From contig CBDDED010000003.1 in assembly GCA_965226825.1 (NCBI GenBank), forward strand, positions 3,100,001-3,164,000: a DNA stretch of 64,000 bases. The letters are read 5' to 3'. The number at the start of each line of letters is the position of its first letter. The first letter of the stretch is position 1. The notes below the pieces were generated by a model, which had not been told where the DNA came from, searched no databases, and saw only the letters and a program-made list of their open reading frames with translations. Both the position numbers and the translations under genes were made by a program. Below, one piece after another: positions 17,504-25,146 of this stretch. This stretch comes from Io17-Chloro-G2 sp965226825. GTDB taxonomy: Bacteria > Chloroflexota > Dehalococcoidia > Lucifugimonadales > UBA3495.

Positions 17504-18289
17504 TCATCCTGTTATTCGGTAACGCCCGCGGTCCAGGAAATCCAAAATTCTCCCGCGGCGCAAAACCTGAAGTTGTTGGCGGATTTTGGCTTCGATGTTG
17601 TGGTTCTCCGGGTGCCGCCGGGATAAATCGTCGACGAAGCGAAAATAAAAGTCTTGTAGAGTAAATTCCCGTTCCCCAGTTATATTCTGCAAGTCACGGA
17701 CACATGTGAGAATTTCTGCGCCCCAACCTCCGGAGGCCTGAGCGTCCGAACCTAGGAACTCGAACTTCTGCCAATCTGACCTAACGTCGGCAACCTTCCG
17801 CGCTATGCCGTCGTTTACCACCGGAACCTGTCCTTCTGGCGGTAAATCTTTCAGCAGGATTTTCGAGCCAATCCAACCGCTTCTCCGGGCGTGCTTCGGA
17901 AGCGGAGGCCGCTGTTCGATTACGGCCAAGGTGATGAAATGACTGGGAACGACGAATAAATCGGTAACGCTCCACTGCGGTTTGGCATACCGTAGGAATA
18001 CGTAGTGGGGTATCCGACCTTCGCGTATGGCCTCTACCTTCCGTCCATAGGCCGAGTTTGAGACGGATCGACCAAACCTGCGCTGTTGGCTCTTTAACTG
18101 GTAGCCTGCGCCGCAGTCGGGGCAACTGAAATCTCGGACGGGCGTGTTAGGGGGCTCGGTGGATAAACAGCCAGATTGGCAGGCCAAGCAGAACAGATTT
18201 CTGGAAGCCCAATCTTCGCTGACTCGCCGAGAAATTTGGGAATTGCTGGAATACCCTTCGGCTAACGCCGAATTCATTTGTAGGTTCAA
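17504..18289 (-). CDS. DpnI-family methyl-directed restriction endonuclease
   Basis: A 261-residue homologue of DpnI (254 aa), which cuts GATC only when adenine is N6-methylated. The match extends over the whole length: N-terminal SSNSQISRRVSEDW, a zinc site formed by CLAC and CPDC, the catalytic region VRDFSC to YQLKS, ARRSGWIGSKI, and the C-terminal winged helix FTLQDFYFRF and KIRQQLQVLRRGRILDF. TTG 18289 gives the same N-terminal length as DpnI; ATG 18277 is the alternative. The Glu of the catalytic ELK in DpnI is Gln here (QLK). No Dam methylase is seen nearby, as expected for a host that uses a methyl-directed enzyme. Confidence 0.92.
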   Translation of the reverse strand: MNLQMNSALAEGYSSNSQISRRVSEDWASRNLFCLACQSGCLSTEPPNTPVRDFSCPDCGAGYQLKSQQRRFGRSVSNSAYGRKVEAIREGRIPHYVFLRYAKPQWSVTDLFVVPSHFITLAVIEQRPPLPKHARRSGWIGSKILLKDLPPEGQVPVVNDGIARKVADVRSDWQKFEFLGSDAQASGGWGAEILTCVRDLQNITGEREFTLQDFYFRFVDDLSRRHPENHNIEAKIRQQLQVLRRGRILDFLDRGRYRITG

Positions 18290-18397
18290 AGAAACGAAAC
18301 CGGATAGAGTAGACCGCGTGTATCAGGAGATTCATCGCCCCTTGGGCGCCGCGAAATCCACATCTTCAGGAGGCGTCCCCAAACAAGTTGCCGTCTC

Positions 18398-19012
18398 CTA
18401 CCCCGCCCCCAGAATCACCTTTACCATGCGTTTTTCCAGGGTCAGGCCCAGTTGGGTGGTCAGGTCCAGGCGCGTGTGGTCGCCGATGGTGGCTACGAAC
18501 GCCACGCCCAGTAGGCGGCCAACCCGGAAGTCGATTATGGTGGATGACACCAGGCCCGATGATCCGCCTTGGACGACCTTGAGGGCCACGGCTTCGTCGT
18601 AGAATCCCTGGGGCTCCAACCGGGTTGCCGACACCAATTGGTGGTCGTCCCCAACCCTTTCGCCCACGTTGTCCTCAAAGTCCTTGATGAAGATATCGGT
18701 CATCCATCCGGGCACTGAGGCCGGGTCGTCGAACAGGTGCGCGACCGTCGCGGCCAGAAAGTCGAACCCATCGGCGCTTGGCATGTTGCTGGTGGGGCCA
18801 AACTCGCGAAGGAATCCGGTTACCCGCCCCACATTCCGGATTTTCTCTTCTGTGTTGCCCGGAAATCCCTGTTGGGCCATGGTGGCGTTGTCCAGCAAGC
18901 CCTCCCGGACCAGTTGGTGGCCCGCAAAATCCGATGGCAGGTCGGATTTCTCCAGGACCATGAACTCCAAGGCGTTGTCGGTGACGCTGAAAGTTGCCCG
19001 GTTGATTGCCAT
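18398..19012 (-). CDS. Conserved hypothetical protein (204 aa)
   Basis: Unrecognised. The protein is soluble, without signal peptide, Cys pairs or nucleotide-binding motif. Its C-terminal 60 residues alternate hydrophobic and polar positions (FRVGRLLGVAFVATIGDHTR) in the style of a beta-sandwich, followed by a helix (TTQLGLTLEKRMVKVIL). The pattern of an internal short helix set followed by strands resembles lipoprotein sensor domains, but no lipobox is present. GGAGGA stands about 12 nt before ATG. It precedes no obvious partner; the BNR-repeat gene lies 84 bp upstream on the same strand. Confidence 0.65.
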   Translation of the reverse strand: MAINRATFSVTDNALEFMVLEKSDLPSDFAGHQLVREGLLDNATMAQQGFPGNTEEKIRNVGRVTGFLREFGPTSNMPSADGFDFLAATVAHLFDDPASVPGWMTDIFIKDFEDNVGERVGDDHQLVSATRLEPQGFYDEAVALKVVQGGSSGLVSSTIIDFRVGRLLGVAFVATIGDHTRLDLTTQLGLTLEKRMVKVILGAG

Positions 19013-19096
19013 CGTGGTGTTTGTATCCTCCGTTTTGGGGTGAAGCCGCGCGTTTCGAGGTGAAGCCGCGGCGGCCAGTCTAATGGCCTTGTAGGG

Positions 19097-20173
19097 TTAT
19101 CCGCACACCATGGGATAGACGTGATTCGTGCGCGACATTTCCACCGGTATCTGGCTCTTGGTCCAAGTGTTGCCCTGGTCGCAGCTGCTATAAACCAGGC
19201 CGTCCCTGGTGCAGCAGTGGACGCTGGACGGCGCTGCCGGATCAACGGCGACCTGGAACATTCGGCTTGGGGGCGTCTCGCCCAGGTCCATACGTTCCCA
19301 GGACTCGCCCATGTCCCGGGTGCACACCAGCGCCCCGGCCTCCTGGGTTCCCGGAGGAGCGCCGCCGCCGCCGGCGCCGGCGGCGAGGTACATTGTCTTG
19401 GGGTCATCGGGGGCCACGGTCAGTCCTCGGCAATAGGAGCCGCCGGGGAACATCTCTTCCAGGGGGACCAACTCCCAATGATGTCCCCGTTGGCGGCTGC
19501 GGAACATGGCGATTTGGGTGATGATGAACACCAGGCCCGGCGCAGATGGGTTAACCTGTACGCCGTGAAGGTCGACCGGGCTGGTGCTGGTGTAGTGTCC
19601 GTCGGTTGCCGACACCCAGGTCTCCCCGCCGTCCCTGCTGGCCACCAGCCCGCCCACTTCCACCGCGCCGTAAACGTCGTCGGGATTGCCCGGGTCCACG
19701 GAGATTCCGATTACGCGCTTGACGATTTCCCTGGGATGCATAGTGATGTGGGGGAAGACCACGTTGGCGGTGTTCATCGGTTGCCAGGAGTCCCCGGCGT
19801 CCACCGAGCGGCAGATGACGCTGCGGTCATACCCGGCGAACATTACGCCAGGGTCATGGGGATGGGCCGCCAGCGACCAAACGTCTCCCCGGGGCGAGTC
19901 CTGTCTTTCCCAACGCTCTCCCCGGTCGTCGCTTCGGTAAACCCCATCGTGGGTCCCGGCGAAAATGACTCTCGGGTCTTGGGGGCTGACCAACAGCGCC
20001 CTGACCTGGGGGTGGGCGGGAAGTCCCTGAGAGAGGCTGTCCCAGGTCTCGTCGCCGTCTCCCCGGCGATAAAGACCTCCCTGGTCCAGAGCCGGGCCGT
20101 CGGAGCCCACCAGAAGGGGACTTTCTCCGCCGAGTCCGACGTAAACGTAGCTCTTGTGCTGTGCTTCAGACAT
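19097..20173 (-). CDS. BNR/sialidase-like beta-propeller protein
   Basis: A 358-residue protein built of repeated blades with the BNR motif: DETWDSLSQG, GVYRSDDRGERWER, VICRSVDAGDSWQP, VASRDGGETWVS, LVCTRDMGESWER and YSSCDQGNTWTK. These resemble the Ycf48 / photosystem-II-stability-factor and exo-alpha-sialidase folds. No signal peptide is present, so it is probably cytosolic and non-enzymatic or acts on a soluble ligand. AGGAGCAGG precedes ATG. Substrate unknown. Confidence 0.82.
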   Translation of the reverse strand: MSEAQHKSYVYVGLGGESPLLVGSDGPALDQGGLYRRGDGDETWDSLSQGLPAHPQVRALLVSPQDPRVIFAGTHDGVYRSDDRGERWERQDSPRGDVWSLAAHPHDPGVMFAGYDRSVICRSVDAGDSWQPMNTANVVFPHITMHPREIVKRVIGISVDPGNPDDVYGAVEVGGLVASRDGGETWVSATDGHYTSTSPVDLHGVQVNPSAPGLVFIITQIAMFRSRQRGHHWELVPLEEMFPGGSYCRGLTVAPDDPKTMYLAAGAGGGGAPPGTQEAGALVCTRDMGESWERMDLGETPPSRMFQVAVDPAAPSSVHCCTRDGLVYSSCDQGNTWTKSQIPVEMSRTNHVYPMVCG

Positions 20174-20353
20174 GGCCTGCTCCTGTTGGGGGCGTCGTGG
20201 TTATATTGGTCGTGGTTATATTGAATGCCCGGATGCCATTGTCGCATACATTAGGAGAGAGACCGCGCGGGATGGCGAATTGCCCTGGGCAAACGCATTC
20301 CAATGCAACGGGAGAATCTGGCGTCCAAACTGATGCCAGATCGCCATTTATCC

Positions 20354-20572
20354 AACCGCCCCCACCTCCTGTCATTCTCGCCGCAGCGGGAATCCAGAGC
20401 CCTTTCTGTGCGGCGACACGCTTGTCCCAACGAGGAAACGCCAGGTGTGGGCAGGCCGGGCTCCTTCCGTTGCCCTTGCCGCACGACCATGCCTTGGACA
20501 CCGAAGCCTGTTTAAAGGTTGAGAGGAGCTCTGGATTCCCGCTGCGGCGAGAATGACGGGGGATGGGTTCCG
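20354..20572. repeat. Palindromic dispersed element, copy 2
   Basis: Inverted arms at about 20354-20404 and 20525-20572 with the family arm sequence (CTCGCCGCAGCGGGAATCC). The core resembles that of copy 3: both contain a GGTGTGGG/GGTGCGGG block, then CTTCCGT or CTTCGT, and CTTGGACACCG / CCTGGACACCG before the second arm. This makes the whole element, not only its ends, a repeated unit. No other gene lies in the 20174-20912 gap. Confidence 0.85.
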
Positions 20573-20912
20573 CCAGGACCGTAGCGCCAACGCTTTTGTA
20601 TGATCGGTTTCCCCGAGTCCTCCGGTTTTTAAAATGCGATAGCCGTGGTCAATCCCAGCCTAACCTATGTCGTTGGTTTCGCGGGTGACGGGGATCGCCC
20701 GTCGTAGACCCCTGAACACTGCCGGAGCAGCCGCAGAAGCCATTGGGAATTGTTCGACGAATCGCCAACCTTGTCAAGGCCAGCGTTGTTAAGGCCAACG
20801 TTGTCAACGGTTTAAGTCCCCGCCACAGGGCCGCATCCGTTGCCGGCTCTGGCAAGGGATTCCGCTGTAAGGTAGTATGGGAGAAACGCAAGGGGCTCAG
20901 GAGATACGGAAT

Positions 20913-21611
20913 ATGCAAAACAAGGTCTTCGCCACCTTTGACGAGGCGGTGGCCGACATTCCCGACGGCTGTACCGTGGCCTTTGCAGGGTTCGGCAACG
21001 TCGGATTTCCTCGCAACCTCATCGCCGCTCTGCACCGGCAGGGCGCCACTAACATGGAGGGCATTTCCAACAACGCGGGGGCCCTGGACGACCGAGTGGA
21101 TGTGGGCTTGCTGGTAGGGGCCGGCCGCTTTAGAAAAATGACTTGCGCCTTTACCGCTGCCACGCACCCTTCAAGGATCACGGACTTCGTGAGGATGTAC
21201 AACGACGGCGAAATTGAGGCGGAGACAGTCCCCCAGGGGACTTTGGTGGAGCGGCTGCGAGCCGCCGCCTACGGCATCGGCGGGTTCTTCACTCCCACCA
21301 GCGTGGGGACTGAGTTGGCGGAAGGCAAGGAGCACCGGGAGATTGACGGCCGCACCTACGTGCTGGAACATCCCCTACGGACCGACTACGCTTTCATCCG
21401 GGCCTGGAAGGCCGACACCTTCGGCAATTTGCAGTTCCGCCTGACTCAGCGCAACTTTAACCCCGTGATGGCGATGGCGGCCACTACCACCATCGTGGAA
21501 GTGGAAAACGACATTGTGGAAATTGGCGGACTGGACCCGGACCACATTCACGTGCCCGGAATATACGTCAACCGGGTGGTGCGGATTCCGGAAGACGGAA
21601 TCTGGGATTAG
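20913..21611 (+). CDS. CoA transferase subunit A
   Basis: A 232-residue alpha subunit of a family I CoA transferase, the subunit that binds CoA through an oxyanion loop. Typical blocks are VFATFDEAVADIPDG, VAFAGFGNVGFPRNLI, and GIGGFFTPTSVGTELAEGK. AGGAG 9 nt before ATG 20913 decides the start; an earlier ATG at 20877 has none. Subunit B follows after 118 bp. The pair moves CoA between succinyl- or acetyl-CoA and an acid such as a 3-oxoacid; the natural acceptor is not determined. Confidence 0.92.
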   Translation: MQNKVFATFDEAVADIPDGCTVAFAGFGNVGFPRNLIAALHRQGATNMEGISNNAGALDDRVDVGLLVGAGRFRKMTCAFTAATHPSRITDFVRMYNDGEIEAETVPQGTLVERLRAAAYGIGGFFTPTSVGTELAEGKEHREIDGRTYVLEHPLRTDYAFIRAWKADTFGNLQFRLTQRNFNPVMAMAATTTIVEVENDIVEIGGLDPDHIHVPGIYVNRVVRIPEDGIWD

Positions 21612-21627
21612 AGGAAGATAGGCGGGC

Positions 21628-21650
21628 GGCTCCGCACTCGACGCGGAGCC
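21628..21650 (+). other. Hairpin between the two CoA-transferase genes
   Basis: GGCTCCGC (21628-21635), loop ACTCGAC, GCGGAGCC (21643-21650), a perfect 8-bp stem without a T run, 17 bp after the subunit A stop. It may stabilise or attenuate the transcript. Confidence 0.5.
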
Positions 21651-21729
21651 ATATAGGCCCGGCGTTCTCGGTATAGGCGGGAAACACGTAGAGCAGAGAA
21701 ACCCGGTATCAACAACCCGGAGGATTTCT

Positions 21730-22404
21730 ATGGCGGAAAAAGCTAGGCTAGACCGGCAGGCCATGTGCGACCGGCTGGCCATGGAGTTTCAGGACGGATG
21801 GGTGGTCAACCTGGGGATTGGTATACCGACCTTGTGTTCCAATTACGTTGACCCCAGCCGGGAGACTATCAACCAGTCCGAAAACGGCGTAATCGGTTAT
21901 GGGCCCCTGGCTGCCCCCGGTGAAGAGGACCGGCACCTGGTCAACGCCGGCGGTCAGCATGTGACCAGCCTGCCGGGTATGGCCATAGTCCACCACGCAG
22001 ATTCCTTTGGAATTATCCGGGGTGGGATGGTTGACGTAACCGTGCTGGGCGCTTACGAGGTGGCGGAAAATGGCGACTTTGCCAACTGGCGACTGCCCAA
22101 CCAGAAGGGCGGCGGAATAGGCGGGGCCATGGACCTGGCGGCCTGCGCCAAGCGCGTCTTCATCGCCATGGAACACTGCACCAGGGAAGGAGGGCCGCGG
22201 CTGCTCCGGCGGTGCAACCTGCCCATCACCGCCCCCGGCGTGGTGAAGATGGTGTCTACTGACCTGGGTTTCTTCGAGGTAACATCGGAAGGGTTTGTGC
22301 TGCGGGAACGCGCGCCCGGCTGGACTCCCGAAGAGATTCAGGAACTGACCGAAGCCAAGCTAATCATCCCCGACGAAGTTCTCGAGGTGCGGCTGCGGGA
22401 CTAA
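21730..22404 (+). CDS. CoA transferase subunit B
   Basis: A 224-residue beta subunit carrying the catalytic glutamate in NQSENGVIGYGP (Glu near residue 55), which forms the glutamyl-CoA intermediate. Other family blocks are WVVNLGIGIPTL, GGMVDVTVLGAYEV and KGGGIGGAMDLA. The start is preceded by GGAGG. Similar to AtoA, ScoB and PcaJ; which acid it uses is open. Confidence 0.93.
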   Translation: MAEKARLDRQAMCDRLAMEFQDGWVVNLGIGIPTLCSNYVDPSRETINQSENGVIGYGPLAAPGEEDRHLVNAGGQHVTSLPGMAIVHHADSFGIIRGGMVDVTVLGAYEVAENGDFANWRLPNQKGGGIGGAMDLAACAKRVFIAMEHCTREGGPRLLRRCNLPITAPGVVKMVSTDLGFFEVTSEGFVLRERAPGWTPEEIQELTEAKLIIPDEVLEVRLRD

Positions 22405-22425
22405 CATTGAGGCAATTAGGAAGTC

Positions 22426-22734
22426 GTGAGGGACCTCCAACAGGTACGCATTCAGCTATCTGAAGGTGGGTTCGAATTCTCTCGCCACGCCCTCCGGCGT
22501 GTAGTGGAGAGAAATATCAGCGGACAGGAAATCAGGCAAGCCGGACTGAGAGCGATGATCATTGAAGAATATCCGGCTGACAAGTACTCTCCGAGTTGCC
22601 TGCTCCTGGGTTTCACTGACGCCGGGAGGCCACTGCACGTCCAGGTATCCATGACGCGAAACCGGCCCGTGAAAATAGTTACACTGTACGAGCCAAATCT
22701 GGAAGACTGCAGCGGCTACTCCGAAATGAGATGA
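22426..22734 (+). CDS. DUF4258 protein, probable toxin of a toxin-antitoxin pair
   Basis: A 102-residue protein with the DUF4258 pattern: FEFSRHALRRVVERNISGQEI, IEEYPADKYSPSCLLLGFT and GRPLHVQVSMT, ending with a VTLYEPNLEDC strand. The fold is related to RelE-like RNases. It starts at GTG and overlaps by 4 nt the YgiT-type gene that follows, the usual arrangement of such pairs. Confidence 0.85.
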   Translation: MRDLQQVRIQLSEGGFEFSRHALRRVVERNISGQEIRQAGLRAMIIEEYPADKYSPSCLLLGFTDAGRPLHVQVSMTRNRPVKIVTLYEPNLEDCSGYSEMR

Positions 22735-22969
22735 ATATGTTTAGTTGCGTGGTCTGCGGCGCCAAGGAAAGCAGCGATGAAGTGGTAGACGAGGTCTTCT
22801 GCGTGGGTGGGCAATATGTCTTGGTTTGGGAAATCCAGTTGTCGTATGCACCCGGTGCGGCGAGCAATCCTTTAGCTCGGAATCGGCGGAAAGGGTCCGG
22901 TTGATGGTTCACGGCGAGGCTAAGCCGGACAAGGCTGTCCCCATGCAGGTCTACGATTTCGCCCCCTGA
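22731..22969 (+). pseudogene. Frameshifted YgiT/MqsA-type zinc-finger antitoxin
   Basis: The gene begins at ATG 22731 with FSCVVCGAKESSDEVVDEVF, the first CxxC of a YgiT-type zinc finger. After about codon 35 the frame moves by one base: continuing in frame meets a stop after ARNRRKGSG, while the neighbouring frame reads VVCTRCGEQSFSSESAERV and MVHGEAKPDKAVPMQVYDFA to a stop at 22967. One missing base near 22825-22840 explains this. The second CxxC is present only in the shifted frame. Either a disabled antitoxin or an assembly error. Confidence 0.8.
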
Positions 22970-23019
22970 CCGACCGCGTTGCCGTTCGCTCCCCCTCCGC
23001 CGTCCGGCTACAGCCCCCG

Positions 23020-23772
23020 TCAGAAGTAGGCCGATCCTCCGTTGACGTGAAGGGTTTGCCCCGTCACGAACCCGCCATCGTCGGTGACCATGAACAGGAT
23101 GGCCGACGCAATTTCGTTGACGTCTCCTTGACGCCCCATCGGAATTCCGGAAGCAGTGGGCGGCCGGTTCGGATACCACTGAGGATTCTCACGCGAAGTG
23201 TTTATGCTTCCCGGCGCGATAACGTTGGCCCGGATGTTGTGGGGTGCGAACTCCGACGCCAGCCCCCGCGCAAAGCCAACCAACCCCATCTTGGCCGCCG
23301 ACACATGGGAACGCTCCGCCGTACCGGCCCAGGCGCCGCCTCCTGCCAGGAATACCAAGCGCCCGAACTGGTTCTTCACCATCGACGGTATCACGGCGTG
23401 GGCACAGTAAAACGCCCCGTCCAGGACCACGCCCCGCACCCGCTCCCAGTCCTCCAGCGTGAGGTCCATAAAGGGCTTGTGGGGCCTGATTGCGGCATTG
23501 CTGATCAGCACGTCAATCTGCCCGAAATGGTCCATAGCCTGGGCCATCATGTTGTTGACCTGGTCCCGGTCGGCCACGTCGGCCAGAATCGCCAGGGCGT
23601 CCACGCCCAATTCCCGGGCTTCGCGGGCGGTCGACTCGGCTTCCTCCCGGTTGGCGCGGGCGTTGACCACCACGTTGGCCCCTTCCTCTGCCAGTTTCAA
23701 AATGGTGGCCCGGCCGATGTTCCGTCCAGATCCGGTCACCAAAGCAACTTTTCCTTTTAGCCGGTCAACCAT
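23020..23772 (-). CDS. Short-chain dehydrogenase/reductase with degenerate active site
   Basis: A 250-residue SDR. The cofactor motif TGSGRNIG (13-20) and NAA (92-94) are intact, and the C-terminus VAPGS-like IAPGSINTSR and GQTLHVNGGSAYF are typical. Three of the four catalytic residues are replaced: the Asn position is V116, the Ser position G144 and the Tyr position V157; only K161 (SAAKMG) remains. It may bind NAD(P) without acting as an ordinary dehydrogenase, or use another chemistry. ATG 23772 is chosen for its GAGG 7 nt upstream. An extended -10 lies at 23828-23836. Confidence 0.85.
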   Translation of the reverse strand: MVDRLKGKVALVTGSGRNIGRATILKLAEEGANVVVNARANREEAESTAREARELGVDALAILADVADRDQVNNMMAQAMDHFGQIDVLISNAAIRPHKPFMDLTLEDWERVRGVVLDGAFYCAHAVIPSMVKNQFGRLVFLAGGGAWAGTAERSHVSAAKMGLVGFARGLASEFAPHNIRANVIAPGSINTSRENPQWYPNRPPTASGIPMGRQGDVNEIASAILFMVTDDGGFVTGQTLHVNGGSAYF

Positions 23773-23827
23773 AATCACACCTCTTTGAGCCTTGCCCGAG
23801 CTTGTTGAACGGGAGGGATTTCGCCCG

Positions 23828-23836
23828 AGTATAACA
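23828..23836 (-). promoter_or_regulatory. Extended -10 promoter candidate for the SDR gene
   Basis: Read on the minus strand: TG-T-TATACT, 56 nt upstream of the SDR start codon. Confidence 0.4.
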
Positions 23837-23851
23837 CGGGCTGGTGCTGCT

Positions 23852-24277
23852 TCACTCCAAAACCATCCCGCTCAGGGTCACCACGGCTCCGCCGTGCTCC
23901 GTGCCCGCCAGTGCATTGGCAAATCGCTCGTCCGCGGTTACCAGGGTGGCGCCAATCCGGTTCGCCAAGGCCAAGTAGACACAGTCGTAAACCGACCGGT
24001 CCAAGGCCACTGCCAAGCGGACCGCATCAGCGCTGATTGCTTCATCGTCGCTCCAATGGACACCCATCTCGGGTATGGCTGCAGCCAACGCTCCGGCAAG
24101 ACTTCGTTCTATTTCCCCCATTTTGGCTTTCCGCCACAGGGTGTTGCCCACCTCTGAGGCCATCAACCGGGGCGCATGCAGCTCATGCCGTCCATCCAGT
24201 ATGTTGTCGGCGGCCTCCGAGTATTCTTCCTCGACCAACCACTTGACCGCTACGCTGGCATCCACTACTAACCGCAT
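23852..24277 (-). CDS. PIN-domain RNase toxin (VapC-like)
   Basis: A 141-residue PIN protein. Acidic residues of the metal site are in LVVDASVAVKW (Asp 6), SEVGNTLW (Glu near 42), DRSVYDCVYLALA (Asp near 98) and LVTADERFAN (Asp near 115). PIN toxins cut tRNA or rRNA. Its ATG overlaps the stop codon of the upstream ribbon-helix-helix gene by one base, the arrangement of VapBC modules. Confidence 0.93.
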   Translation of the reverse strand: MRLVVDASVAVKWLVEEEYSEAADNILDGRHELHAPRLMASEVGNTLWRKAKMGEIERSLAGALAAAIPEMGVHWSDDEAISADAVRLAVALDRSVYDCVYLALANRIGATLVTADERFANALAGTEHGGAVVTLSGMVLE

Positions 24278-24534
24278 CAGGCAGGCCAGTGCCCGCTATT
24301 CCTGTCTGCCCTAACCAGAACCTGGGAGGGGGTTTGATACCGGCCCTTGGTCTGTTGCCTTAAACCCTGGGCCAAAGCCCGGAAGACCCCGACCTTTTCT
24401 TTCATCTCGTCCTCGGCGGCCCGCTCCAATATGTCCCGGACCTCGCTTTCCAGGGAACGGTTGTTGTCCGCAGCCCGTCGCTTAAGCCGCAAAACCAATG
24501 CCTCGTCCAATCGCCGCACAATGATAGTCGCCAT
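24277..24534 (-). CDS. Ribbon-helix-helix antitoxin (FitA/VapB-like)
   Basis: An 85-residue protein. The N-terminal strand ATIIVRRLDEALVLRLKRR and helix NRSLESEVRDILERA match FitA-type antitoxins, which bind DNA as dimers and inhibit the PIN partner through the C-terminal tail. It is directly upstream of the PIN gene and probably autoregulates the pair. Confidence 0.9.
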   Translation of the reverse strand: MATIIVRRLDEALVLRLKRRAADNNRSLESEVRDILERAAEDEMKEKVGVFRALAQGLRQQTKGRYQTPSQVLVRADRNSGHWPA

Positions 24535-25070
24535 GCCTTTCCCTCAACGTATCGCTATCGAAATGATAGCACATGATGCCGATGAGTCTCCAGCCGGGCG
24601 CTTGGCATCTTTGGGCCGGGGGGGCGGGGCGCTCAGTGGGGGACTGGGGCCAAGATAGCCAGGACCTATTGCAGGGGTGAGCCTGCGGCCAAGAGCGGCC
24701 AATAAGGGCCAGACAGATAATAGAGTAGGAGGGAGCCACCCTGTTCAGTACGGAGGAACTGTCAGTCAGGAAGCAGGGCCAACGGCTGAAATGGGGATGG
24801 TTTTGTCTGGGCCGCGCAAGGGGATGGTGCGGTGAGCGATTGGTTTGGCCCCGGAGGCGAGGATGTCGTCGAGGCGGGCTTTTTCTCTGGAAAGCGGGCA
24901 GACGGGCAACCATAGCAAGGGGGTGATGATGTTGAGGGGGCAACCACCGCCGGCGCGCCTATTGGCTTTGGGGCATTCGATAATTCCTTTCGGAAAGGGG
25001 ACAATCTGTAATCCTTAGCATGCACAGCCGGGCGACCCGGGCCCAGCGCTAGGTCCAGCCAATACATGGG
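24535..25070. other. Non-coding stretch with a possible gene remnant
   Basis: No intact gene. On the minus strand the frame from 25015 down to 24770 has coding-like third positions (mostly C) and reads KGIIECPKANRRAGGG and KARLDDILASGAKPIAHRT before a stop, but lacks a usable start codon. It may be the 3' end of a deleted gene. The family was not recognised. Confidence 0.35.
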
Positions 25071-25098
25071 TTGACACCCAGAGGTCGCACCCTACAAT
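25071..25098 (+). promoter_or_regulatory. Sigma70-type promoter of the luciferase-like gene
   Basis: TTGACA (25071-25076), 16-nt spacer, TACAAT (25093-25098), 48 nt before the ATG of the following oxidoreductase. Confidence 0.65.
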
Positions 25099-25146
25099 GG
25101 AATCCCAGCAGGCGTTTTTGGCTGTTCTCAACAAGGGAGGCTGACT

